Origin: QHWK01 sp035315685
Lineage (GTDB): Bacteria; Acidobacteriota; Vicinamibacteria; Vicinamibacterales; CAVVIG01
NCBI GenBank assembly: GCA_035315685.1
Contig: DATFXR010000741.1
Location: 1 to 21,072, forward strand
Reading direction: 5' to 3'
Length of the DNA stretch: 21,072 nucleotides
Of this stretch, positions 1-6,088 are shown in pieces. The notes below the pieces were generated by a model that searched no databases, was not told where the DNA came from, and worked only from the letters and a program-made list of their open reading frames with translations. Both the position numbers and the translations under genes were made by a program. The stretch's first letter is position 1. Every line of letters starts with the position of its first letter.

Positions 1-1026
1 GTTCCAGTCGTCGTGCATCCAGGCCGTGCGCGCGCCGCCGCTGCCGTCCATGAACATCTTCACGCCGCCAGAAACGAGCATGCCGTCGCCGGTCGACGCG
101 GTCGGCCGCGGATGCGAATTGACCCGCGCCAGGACCGCGGCGTTGTCTTCCACGCGCCGCGCGCCGCTCCAGAGCGCGAACATCCGGACCGTGAGCCATC
201 CCTCCTTCAGCAGTTCCTCGTAGATGTCCCATTTCGTCTGGCCGATGCCGGGATCCTTCGCACCAGTCATGCCTTCCTTGTTGAAGTCCTCGACGATGCG
301 GACGATGCCGGCGCGCTGCTGGTCGCGCGTGAGCGCTGGCACGTGTCGCGAGACCAGATTCATCGCCGCTTCCTTCAACACGCCGGTGGGCCGGCCCTGC
401 GCGTCGCGATCGATCGTGCCGGCGGGTGGATCCTTCGTGTCGTTCGTCACTTCGGACATCTTCAACGCGTAGCTGTTGGCGACGCCGTAATGTCCGGTGG
501 TCTGCATGAGCCAGACCGGGTTGTTCGGCGCGACCGTGTCGAGATCGGCGGCCGTCACATAGCGGCGCTCCGCGAGCTTGCCTTCGTCCCACCCGCTGCC
601 GCGAATCCAATCACCAGGCTTGCTCTTCGCCACGCGGTCGCGTACTCGCGCCAGCACGTCCTCGATCTTCCTGACGTCCGCGTCGCTCAGGTTGACGTTG
701 AACAACACCTCGGCCTCGGAGAAATGGACGTGCGTGTCGATGAGGCCCGGCGTGACCGTACGCCCGCGGAGGTCGATCACCTGCGTTGCGCTGCCAGCAC
801 GCAGGCGAATCTGAGCGGTCGTGCCGACGGCGACGATCCTGCCGCCCGTGATCGCGATCGCCTCCGCGACTGAATCAGTCGCGTCCACCGTCAGCACTGT
901 TCCGTTGACCAGCACCATATCCGCGACTGGCGCAGCAGGCTGCGCACCTGCAGGCCGCCGCGCCGCGGCCGACGCGATCGTCGCCGCGATCACCGCACCG
1001 ATCAGAAGTGCCCGCCTGGTCCGCAT
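1..1026 (-). CDS. Amidohydrolase family 3 (YtcJ-like), exported, partial
   Basis: The minus strand is open from the window edge to 1026, giving the first 342 residues; the C-terminus lies outside. Translation starts MRTRRALLIGAVIAATIA, a twin-arginine-like or Sec signal peptide ending near AGAQPAAP. It continues with VLVNGTVLTVD and TPGLIDTHVHFSEA, where the HxH pair (DTHVHF) is the metal-binding motif of the amidohydrolase superfamily. Later stretches such as GDWIRGSGWDEGKL and SGGVKMFMDGSGG are typical of the YtcJ-like amidohydrolase_3 group. These are predicted metal-dependent hydrolases acting on amide or related C-N bonds; the substrate cannot be told. An ATG at 1032 is in frame, but a GGGGGGAG tract directly abuts it and is six bases from the ATG at 1026, so 1026 is preferred. 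The beta-lactamase gene diverges 37 bp away. Confidence 0.85.
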   Translation of the reverse strand, partial: MRTRRALLIGAVIAATIASAAARRPAGAQPAAPVADMVLVNGTVLTVDATDSVAEAIAITGGRIVAVGTTAQIRLRAGSATQVIDLRGRTVTPGLIDTHVHFSEAEVLFNVNLSDADVRKIEDVLARVRDRVAKSKPGDWIRGSGWDEGKLAERRYVTAADLDTVAPNNPVWLMQTTGHYGVANSYALKMSEVTNDTKDPPAGTIDRDAQGRPTGVLKEAAMNLVSRHVPALTRDQQRAGIVRIVEDFNKEGMTGAKDPGIGQTKWDIYEELLKEGWLTVRMFALWSGARRVEDNAAVLARVNSHPRPTASTGDGMLVSGGVKMFMDGSGGARTAWMHDDWN

Positions 1027-1032
1027 GCGCAT

Positions 1033-1040
1033 CTCCCCCC
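1033..1040 (-). promoter_or_regulatory. Purine-rich ribosome binding site of the amidohydrolase
   Basis: On the minus strand the sequence GGGGGGAG is followed by ATGCGC and then a second in-frame ATG at 1026. The six-base spacing fits 1026 as the start and argues against the ATG at 1032, which touches the tract. Confidence 0.5.
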
Positions 1041-1063
1041 GGAATGATACGCTCGTACCACGT

Positions 1064-1924
1064 ATGCTGATCGCGTCGATCCTCGCAACGCTGGTCATCG
1101 CTGCGGCACCACCGCCGGCCGCTGCGGAAGGGGAGTGCGTGATCGTGGCGCCGCTCGATGGCGGGCCCGAAACGGTCGTCGGCGGATCGGAATGCGATCG
1201 CCGGACGCTGCCGGCATCCACGTTCAAGATTCCGCACGCGCTCATCGCGCTCGATACCGGCGTCGTCACCGAGCGCACGGTGATGAAGTGGGATCACGAG
1301 AAGAAGGACTTCCCGGCGTGGGAACGCGATCACACGCTCGATTCGGCGATCAAGTCGTCGGTCGTCTGGTTCTTTCAGCGCGCGGCTCGATCGATCGGAC
1401 GCGAACGCGAGCTCGCGCACCTGCGCGCCTTCAACTACGGGTCGAAAACGTTTTCGCGAGATGTGGACCAGTTCTGGCTGAACGGCGATCTGACGATCTC
1501 GCCGCGCGAGCAGATCGCATTCCTCGAGCGGATGTACAAGTACGAGCTGCCGATCGCTCGCGCGCATGTGGACACGGTGATTGCTGCGATGACGATGCCG
1601 TCCGGCAAGCTGTCGAATGCAGCCGGCGTCCACGAGTTCCCGATCGGCTGGGCGGATCCGATCGTGCGAGCGAAGACCGGCAATGGGACCGTGAACGGCG
1701 AGCGCGCGAGCTGGGTGATTGGCGAAATCGAGAGCCGAGGGCGGCAGTTCGTCTTTGCCAGCCGTGTGCGATCGTCGACCCGCCCGCTCGAGACGACGGC
1801 CGGCGCCGATCTGGCCGTGCGCGTGCTGAACGCTGTCGTCCCGCCGCGCGCGGCGGTGGACCAGAAAGATCGACCGCAGGGTTATCGCCTGGCCAGCATT
1901 TTCTCGTTTCCCAGTGGCACGTAG
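1064..1924 (+). CDS. Class D (OXA-type) serine beta-lactamase
   Basis: A 286-residue protein with a signal peptide (MLIASILATLVIAAAPPPAAAE). It carries the class D motif set in the right order and spacing: STFK at 52-55 (acyl-enzyme Ser and the Lys that is carbamylated in this class), SVV in KSSVVWFFQ at 99-101, YGS at 125-127 in place of the usual YGN, FWLNG with the conserved Trp at 138, and KTG at 204-206. Length and the PASTFKIPHALIALDTG context match OXA enzymes closely. It should hydrolyse beta-lactams in the periplasm; spectrum is unknown. The ATG at 1064 gives a clean signal peptide; an in-frame ATG at 1025 would add 13 charged residues. No clear ribosome binding site is seen. It is divergent from the amidohydrolase, and its TAG stop lies inside a palindromic repeat. 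BlaR1/MecR1 sensor domains share this fold, but no transmembrane sensor part is present. Confidence 0.88.
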   Translation: MLIASILATLVIAAAPPPAAAEGECVIVAPLDGGPETVVGGSECDRRTLPASTFKIPHALIALDTGVVTERTVMKWDHEKKDFPAWERDHTLDSAIKSSVVWFFQRAARSIGRERELAHLRAFNYGSKTFSRDVDQFWLNGDLTISPREQIAFLERMYKYELPIARAHVDTVIAAMTMPSGKLSNAAGVHEFPIGWADPIVRAKTGNGTVNGERASWVIGEIESRGRQFVFASRVRSSTRPLETTAGADLAVRVLNAVVPPRAAVDQKDRPQGYRLASIFSFPSGT

Positions 1925-1975
1925 GGTCCGGCTTCAGCCGGACTTTCCAAGGTCCGCCTGAAGGCTGACACTACG
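1920..1975. repeat. Palindromic intergenic repeat with two hairpins, likely bidirectional terminator
   Basis: The element is bounded by CGTAG (1920-1924) and CTACG (1971-1975). Inside are two hairpins: GTCCGGCT/AGCCGGAC at 1926-1943 (8-bp perfect stem) and GTCCGCC/GGCTGAC at 1952-1969 (7-bp stem with one mismatch, TGAA loop). The stop codon of the beta-lactamase is part of the left end. It sits between two convergent genes, so it may end both transcripts; the run after the first hairpin is only three T. From memory, similar double-hairpin units recur in acidobacterial genomes (not checked). Confidence 0.6.
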
Positions 1976-1989
1976 CACACAGGAACGTT

Positions 1990-3615
1990 TCAGTGAAGCT
2001 CGCCGGACGGCGCAGACGTCTGCCGGCCAAACGCATCGAGCAATACCGGCAGCAGCGCGTGCATGGGCCCCAGCGATGGCCGTGCGGGTGTCAGTCCCGC
2101 GTGGAAGCGGCGCGCCACCAACCGGTCCAGGATCGCAGCGCGGCTGGCGATGACATGCACCGGGACGCTCCATGACGCTCCCTCGCCGCTCACGGCGGCG
2201 GCCGGTTGATGATCGCCGATCACCACCATCACGATGTCGCGTCCCCGATGTTTGCGCAGATACCCGCCGAGCGTCGCGTATGTGTACGACACGGCGTCCA
2301 CATAACCGGGTGCGAAGTGCGTCCAGTCCGGCTGCTTCGCATAAGCCCGTACGATCGACGGCGGGTCGTACGGATGCGCGTCGAAGATCCGTTCCCATTG
2401 CGGCTGGTAGGGCGGCGTCGGGCTGAAAGGAAAGTGCGTGCTGATGGTCGGATAGAACACGAAGAGATCTGGACGCGACGCTCGGCCCGCTTCGAGGGCA
2501 TCGAACTTCGCGAGCGTGAACTGATCGGGAATCGCGAACCATCCGAACTCGGGTCCGCCGTACTCCAGGCGGGCTGCGCCAATCGTCTCGTCGAATCCAT
2601 AGAACGCGCCTTCCGGCCACCGCTGCCGCAGCCCCGGCATGAGCGCGACGGTGCGATAGGCGTTGCGCGAAAACGTCGTGACGACGGTCTCGCGCTTCTC
2701 GGTCATCAGACGCGCGTTCCTTTCGGGATCGCGCACCTCGATTCCCGACAACAGGCTGATGTGCGCCAGCCACGACGATCCGCCGAACGTCGGTGACTCG
2801 ACGAACGCCGAAACCGCGCTCCGGCCGGTCTCTCGGACCGCGGCGTCGAGTTGCGCGCGCGGCGCCGTCAGGTACGGCGCAATGTCGGATCGCTCGTAGG
2901 CGACCGCACCGTAGGCCTCGATGAAAATCAGGAACACGTCGGCGCCACGCGTGAGCGACAGATCGGCGTCGAACGACGGGCTCGGCGGCAGCGTCATCGA
3001 CGCGCTCATCGCGCCGGCGACCAGGCGCATCTGCCTCGCATAGGTCGCTGCGACCGGCGTCGCAAACTCGGGCCGCGCCGGGATCGCGTCGGTCACGTGC
3101 TGGGCGACGAACACCAGAACGATCGCGGCGGCGACGCCGGCGATCGCCGCCCGCGTGCGTGGTGCGTCGAGTGCCGTGGCGACGCGAGAGAACGCCCACC
3201 TGAACACGACGTAGAGCAGCAGTAACACCGCGACGACCGCCGCACCGATTGCCGCCATCAACCACCACGGCGCCGCCGCCGCAACCATCGCGGCGACGTC
3301 TGGCATGTAGCGAAGATCCCAGTACAGGTTGATGTCGCGACCGTAGAGCGCCGGTGTCGTCACGTCGGCGTAATGGCCGATCGTGAACGCGATCCATGCA
3401 ACGGTTGCCAGACGCACCAGTCCGCGCGGCACCGACCCGCGCAGTTGGCGGACCAGCGCGAGGAGCAGCAGCGCCACCGCGCACTCCACTGAGAGCTCGC
3501 CGCTCCACGCAATTGCCGGTGTCGGCCAGATATTGTGAAACGACAGCGATGCGTTCAGCAGCGCCAGCGCCGCGACGAGCGCAGCAAGCGCTACCCGGCG
3601 CGGCGCCAGAGGCAC
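1990..3615 (-). CDS. Membrane-anchored sulfatase / alkaline-phosphatase-superfamily enzyme
   Basis: About 541 residues: an N-terminal membrane part with roughly five hydrophobic helices (about 8-26, 44-57, 66-85, 108-138, 156-174) and a C-terminal extracytoplasmic hydrolase domain (about 224-541). Superfamily features are VFLIFIEAYG with Glu233, the nucleophile region SPTFGGSSWLAHISLLSG (274-291), THFPFSP with His394, and IGDHQP with Asp468-His469. There is no C/S-x-P-x-R formylglycine motif, so this is probably not a true sulfatase; phosphoglycerol or phosphoethanolamine transfer, or a phosphodiesterase on lipid headgroups, is more plausible. The start is uncertain: the frame is open upstream through the CDP-alcohol transferase gene. 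A GTG at 3615 overlaps that gene by 25 bp and leaves the first helix intact, so it is chosen. It is translationally linked to the upstream CDP-alcohol transferase, suggesting both act on the same lipid. Confidence 0.75.
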   Translation of the reverse strand: MPLAPRRVALAALVAALALLNASLSFHNIWPTPAIAWSGELSVECAVALLLLALVRQLRGSVPRGLVRLATVAWIAFTIGHYADVTTPALYGRDINLYWDLRYMPDVAAMVAAAAPWWLMAAIGAAVVAVLLLLYVVFRWAFSRVATALDAPRTRAAIAGVAAAIVLVFVAQHVTDAIPARPEFATPVAATYARQMRLVAGAMSASMTLPPSPSFDADLSLTRGADVFLIFIEAYGAVAYERSDIAPYLTAPRAQLDAAVRETGRSAVSAFVESPTFGGSSWLAHISLLSGIEVRDPERNARLMTEKRETVVTTFSRNAYRTVALMPGLRQRWPEGAFYGFDETIGAARLEYGGPEFGWFAIPDQFTLAKFDALEAGRASRPDLFVFYPTISTHFPFSPTPPYQPQWERIFDAHPYDPPSIVRAYAKQPDWTHFAPGYVDAVSYTYATLGGYLRKHRGRDIVMVVIGDHQPAAAVSGEGASWSVPVHVIASRAAILDRLVARRFHAGLTPARPSLGPMHALLPVLLDAFGRQTSAPSGELH

Positions 3616-4343
3616 AGGATGTCGACGAGGAACGAGTACACGAGCGCGGCGAGGGCCGACGCGGTGATTATCGTGCTCAGCGGCGGCACGATGAACGGCA
3701 CGAGCGCGATCGTGAGCGCGGCGACCTGGAAGACGCAGACCGCCTGCCGCCGCCGGCTCGGCGGCAGCGGCGCCCGCAGCCAGGTCCACCACCAGCCCGC
3801 GGTCACGAAGACATACCGCATCACGCCGGACGCGACCACCCACACACCGGCTTTCTCGAACCGCCACGCGAGAATCGAGAGCGCGAGAATCAGCAGCGCG
3901 TCGACTTCCATGTCGAAGCGTGCGCCGTATGCGCTGGCGATCCGGTGGCGCCGCGCCAGCCAGCCATCCAAACCGTCGAGCATGGTCACGACGCCGCTGG
4001 CGGCCGCTGCCGTGGCGGCCAGCACTGGCGCTCGCAGCTCGCCCACGAGCCCGACGATCAGGGCCACCACGAGCGCGCGAATCATGGTCACCTGGTTCGC
4101 GGGACCGAAACGCGCGAACGGATGATGCTCGTGCAGGAAGCCGAGCGCGACGGCCATCGACAGCGCAAACGCGGCGGGCGCCTTGAAGGCGTACAGATCG
4201 CTCACCGGCAGACCTGTGCGCGCGGCCGCCGCGAGCGACACGACAGCAAACAATCCGACGAGCTGAGTAGAGACGGCGCTCGCTCGCAGAGGTGCGTCGG
4301 GCAGCCGCCAGGCCGTGGTGCTCACCTGTGTGGGTCCGTCCAT
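3591..4343 (-). CDS. CDP-alcohol phosphatidyltransferase family membrane enzyme
   Basis: A 250-residue membrane protein with about six hydrophobic segments. It contains the full family signature D-G-x2-A-R-x8-G-x3-D-x3-D at residues 126-148 (DGWLAR, then G140, D144, D148). The family displaces CMP from a CDP-alcohol or CDP-diacylglycerol and joins the phospho-alcohol to a second alcohol at the cytoplasmic membrane face, as in phosphatidylglycerolphosphate or phosphatidylinositol-phosphate synthesis. Which alcohol is used is not visible. An 80-residue leader with extra helices precedes the segment FGPANQVTMIRALV, typical of the catalytic core start. The ATG at 4343 lies inside an AT-rich palindrome; a GTG at 4325 is a second possible start. 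Its 3' end overlaps the sulfatase-like gene, and the dehydrogenase gene diverges 15 bp away. Confidence 0.87.
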   Translation of the reverse strand: MDGPTQVSTTAWRLPDAPLRASAVSTQLVGLFAVVSLAAAARTGLPVSDLYAFKAPAAFALSMAVALGFLHEHHPFARFGPANQVTMIRALVVALIVGLVGELRAPVLAATAAAASGVVTMLDGLDGWLARRHRIASAYGARFDMEVDALLILALSILAWRFEKAGVWVVASGVMRYVFVTAGWWWTWLRAPLPPSRRRQAVCVFQVAALTIALVPFIVPPLSTIITASALAALVYSFLVDILCLWRRAG

Positions 4344-4350
4344 TATATTG
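4341..4350. promoter_or_regulatory. Shared AT-rich -10-like palindrome between divergent genes
   Basis: Only 15 bp separate the divergent start codons at 4343 and 4359. That gap and its edge contain CCATTATATTGG (4340-4351), a near-palindrome in a GC-rich background. It offers TATATT at 4344-4349 on the plus strand, so transcription would start almost at the ATG at 4359, and TATAAT at 4347-4342 on the minus strand. No convincing -35 hexamer is seen for either strand. A bidirectional, near-leaderless promoter is an inference. Confidence 0.4.
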
Positions 4351-4358
4351 GTCGTCGC

Positions 4359-5336
4359 ATGGGTTGTGCGCAGGCGCGCGCGTTCTGGGTGGCCGCGCCC
4401 GGCCGAGGTGAGATTCGCGTCGAGCCGGTTCGCGATCCGTCGGCGGACGAGGTCGCGGTGCGCGCGCTCTTCAGCGGCATCAGCCGCGGCACCGAGACGC
4501 TCGTGTTTCAGGGGCGTGTGCCCGCGTCGGAGCGCGATCGGATGGCGGCGCCGTTTCAGGCCGGGACGTTTCCCGCACCGGTCAAGTACGGCTACGCGAA
4601 CGTCGGCACGATCGAGCGGGGCCCGGTGGCGCTCACCGGCCGTCGTGCGTTCGTGCTCTATCCGCATCAGACGTGCTACGTCGTGCCGGCCGGCGCCGTG
4701 CATCTGCTTCCCGAGGGCGTGCCGCCGGCGCGGGCGGTGCTGGCGGCAAACCTCGAGACGGCAGTCAACGGCCTGTGGGACGCGGGCGTGCACGCCGGCG
4801 ATCGGGTGACGATCGTCGGTGCCGGCACCGTCGGCAGCCTGGTCGCGTACATCGCCGGCCGTATCCCGCAGTGTGACGTCGAACTGGTGGACGTCAACGC
4901 ATCACGCGCGGCGGTTGCCGAGGCGTTCAATGTCCACTTCGCGATGCCCGCGTCCGCGCGCGGCGATCGCGACGTCGTCATTCACGCGAGCGGCTCGCCG
5001 TCCGGACTCGAGTGCGCGCTGGCGGTCGCAGGCTTCGAGGCGACCATCGTCGAGATGAGCTGGTACGGCGATCGCTCGGTCGGCGTTCCGCTCGGCGAGG
5101 CGTTCCACGCGCGGAGGCTGACGATCAAGTCGTCGCAGGTCGGCAGCGTCGCGGCCGCGCAGCGTGCGCGATGGGATACGCGCCGCCGCATGCAGCTCGC
5201 GCTCGCGATGCTCGGCGATCCCGCGCTCGACGTTCTCATCACCGGCGAGAGCGCGTTCGACGATCTGCCGGAGGTGATGGCGCAGCTGGCGTCGACCCCG
5301 GGCGACACGATCTTTCATCGCGTGAGGTACTCATAG
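4359..5336 (+). CDS. MDR (zinc-type alcohol dehydrogenase-like) oxidoreductase without catalytic zinc ligands
   Basis: A 325-residue medium-chain dehydrogenase/reductase. The N-terminal GroES-like half holds EVAVRALFSGISRGTETLVF (31-50) and VKYGYANVGTIE (75-86), the places where active zinc enzymes carry their Cys and the GHE motif; the Cys is Ser and the His-Glu pair is absent. The Rossmann half has IVGAGTVG (152-159, GxGxxG) and Asp178 at the end of the second strand, which favours NAD(H) over NADP(H). The structural-zinc Cys cluster is also missing, and the protein is slightly short for the family (about 340-360). It probably oxidises or reduces a sugar or polyol-type alcohol without zinc; the substrate is unknown. 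The next gene begins one base after its stop, so the two are surely co-expressed. COG1063-like and BchC-like proteins are the closest families I can name. Confidence 0.82.
   Translation: MGCAQARAFWVAAPGRGEIRVEPVRDPSADEVAVRALFSGISRGTETLVFQGRVPASERDRMAAPFQAGTFPAPVKYGYANVGTIERGPVALTGRRAFVLYPHQTCYVVPAGAVHLLPEGVPPARAVLAANLETAVNGLWDAGVHAGDRVTIVGAGTVGSLVAYIAGRIPQCDVELVDVNASRAAVAEAFNVHFAMPASARGDRDVVIHASGSPSGLECALAVAGFEATIVEMSWYGDRSVGVPLGEAFHARRLTIKSSQVGSVAAAQRARWDTRRRMQLALAMLGDPALDVLITGESAFDDLPEVMAQLASTPGDTIFHRVRYS
5323..5328 (+). promoter_or_regulatory. Ribosome binding site setting the GTG start of the pterin-synthase-like gene
   Basis: TGAGGT lies nine bases before the GTG at 5338, inside the last codons of the dehydrogenase gene. 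There is no ATG near the expected N-terminus, so this site supports the GTG start. Confidence 0.45.
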
Positions 5337-5337
5337 C

Positions 5338-5766
5338 GTGTACACGGTCTCGGTCCGCGACCATTTCATGATCGCCCACAGCTTCACCGGCGACGTCTTC
5401 GGCCCTGCGCAGCGTCTGCACGGGGCGACATTCGTGGTCGATCTCGAGTTCAGGCGTGCCGAGCTCGATCGTGACGGGGTCGTTGTCGACATCGGCCGGG
5501 CGACGGAGGTGCTGCACGCGACGCTCGGCGGGCTGAATTTCCGCAATCTCGACGAAGTCGCTGAGTTCAAGGGGCGCAACACGACCACCGAGTTTCTCGC
5601 GCGCGTGATTTTCGATCGGGTCGCCGCCGCCATCGGTCGCGGCGACCTCGGCGACGCCGGCCGCGGCGTAGAGAGCCTGCGCGTCACGCTGCACGAGTCG
5701 CATGTGGCCAGTGCGGCCTACGATGCGCCGCTGTTTTCCACAGGGGGGTCGGGAATCGTTTCGTGA
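5338..5766 (+). CDS. 6-pyruvoyl-tetrahydropterin synthase / QueD-like protein with replaced catalytic residues
   Basis: A 142-residue T-fold protein aligning along its whole length with QueD/PTPS: VRDHFMIAHSF, RLHGATFVVDLEF, GVVVDIGRATEVL, LNFRNLDE, RNTTTEFLARVIFD and VTLHESHVASAAY. Comparison with remembered E. coli QueD shows His14 and His28 kept as zinc ligands, but the third ligand (second His of HGH) is Ala30. The catalytic Cys (CGRLHGH region) is Ala24, and the Asp-His pair of LDHxYLND is Asn67-Phe68. The substrate-anchoring Glu is kept (Glu120). It therefore should not carry out the standard 6-carboxy- or 6-pyruvoyl-pterin reaction and may bind or convert another pterin-like compound. 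The GTG start is one base after the dehydrogenase stop. Residues 133-142 are encoded by an inverted-repeat unit, so the native C-terminus has been replaced or trimmed. Confidence 0.82.
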   Translation: MYTVSVRDHFMIAHSFTGDVFGPAQRLHGATFVVDLEFRRAELDRDGVVVDIGRATEVLHATLGGLNFRNLDEVAEFKGRNTTTEFLARVIFDRVAAAIGRGDLGDAGRGVESLRVTLHESHVASAAYDAPLFSTGGSGIVS

Positions 5767-5806
5767 TTTCGACAGTTTTCCACAGGGGGTCGGGAACCGT
5801 TTTTTT
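5733..5806 (+). repeat. Two direct copies of a ~30-bp repeat (left arm of inverted pair)
   Basis: Copy A (5733-5762) and copy B (5775-5804) share the core GTTTTCCACAGGGGG, then TCGGGAAtCGTTT, with a 42-bp period. Copy A has six G and copy B five; copy B reads GGGAACC where A reads GGGAATC. The same unit appears in reverse at 6036-6088. Copy A supplies the last ten codons and stop of the pterin-synthase-like gene. Confidence 0.8.
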
Positions 5807-6035
5807 GAGCAATAACGGTATCGAGAGTCGCTCTGTGCACCATGCCGCAGGATTGACCGCAGCGGTTGTTCCTGGAGCGCCCGAGGCCAGGCGTGCGCCA
5901 CCCGCACATGATTCTGATTCTGTATCCATGATCCATCGCGACCGTTGCAGATGCCTCAATCACCTGGGCTCGCGACCGGGTGTCACGCGCCACAACGGAC
6001 TCCAGACCCCTGCTCGCGCCGCCGTCCCGGTCGCG
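5807..6035. other. Spacer between inverted repeat clusters, no convincing gene
   Basis: About 229 bp lies between the repeat arms. Open frames crossing it have no recognisable motif and start or end in repeat DNA, so I call no gene. It contains a small AT-rich patch (ATTCTGATTCTGTATCCATGA, around 5910-5930) that could hold a promoter for the downstream glycosyltransferase, without a clear hexamer pair. Confidence 0.5.
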
Positions 6036-6088
6036 AAACGATTCCCGACCCCTGCATCCGCGTGAAAACGATTCCCGACCCCCTGTGG
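6036..6088 (-). repeat. Two reverse copies of the ~30-bp repeat (right arm of inverted pair)
   Basis: Copy C (about 6036-6054) and copy D (6064-6088) read GAAAACGATTCCCGACCCC on the plus strand, the reverse complement of the left-arm core. Copy D extends through CCTGTGGA and so matches the TCCACAGG end of copies A and B; copy C lacks that end. Copy D encodes the first nine residues of the glycosyltransferase, including its likely GTG start. Confidence 0.8.

Noticed and set aside
13..873. Long plus-strand open frame opposite the amidohydrolase
   Set aside because: No motif or plausible composition; the minus strand gives a clear amidohydrolase with signal peptide and HxH motif. It is an effect of high GC.
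3396..4358. Upstream part of the open frame leading into the dehydrogenase
   Set aside because: It is Arg/His-rich shadow sequence opposite the CDP-alcohol transferase and sulfatase-like genes. The family-like start is the ATG at 4359.
5763..6065. 100-residue plus-strand frame in the repeat spacer
   Set aside because: It starts and ends in repeat units, has no ribosome binding site and no recognisable domain.
5733..6088. CRISPR-like array
   Set aside because: Only two copies per arm, arms are inverted to one another, unit spacing differs (42 and about 30 bp), and no cas gene is present.
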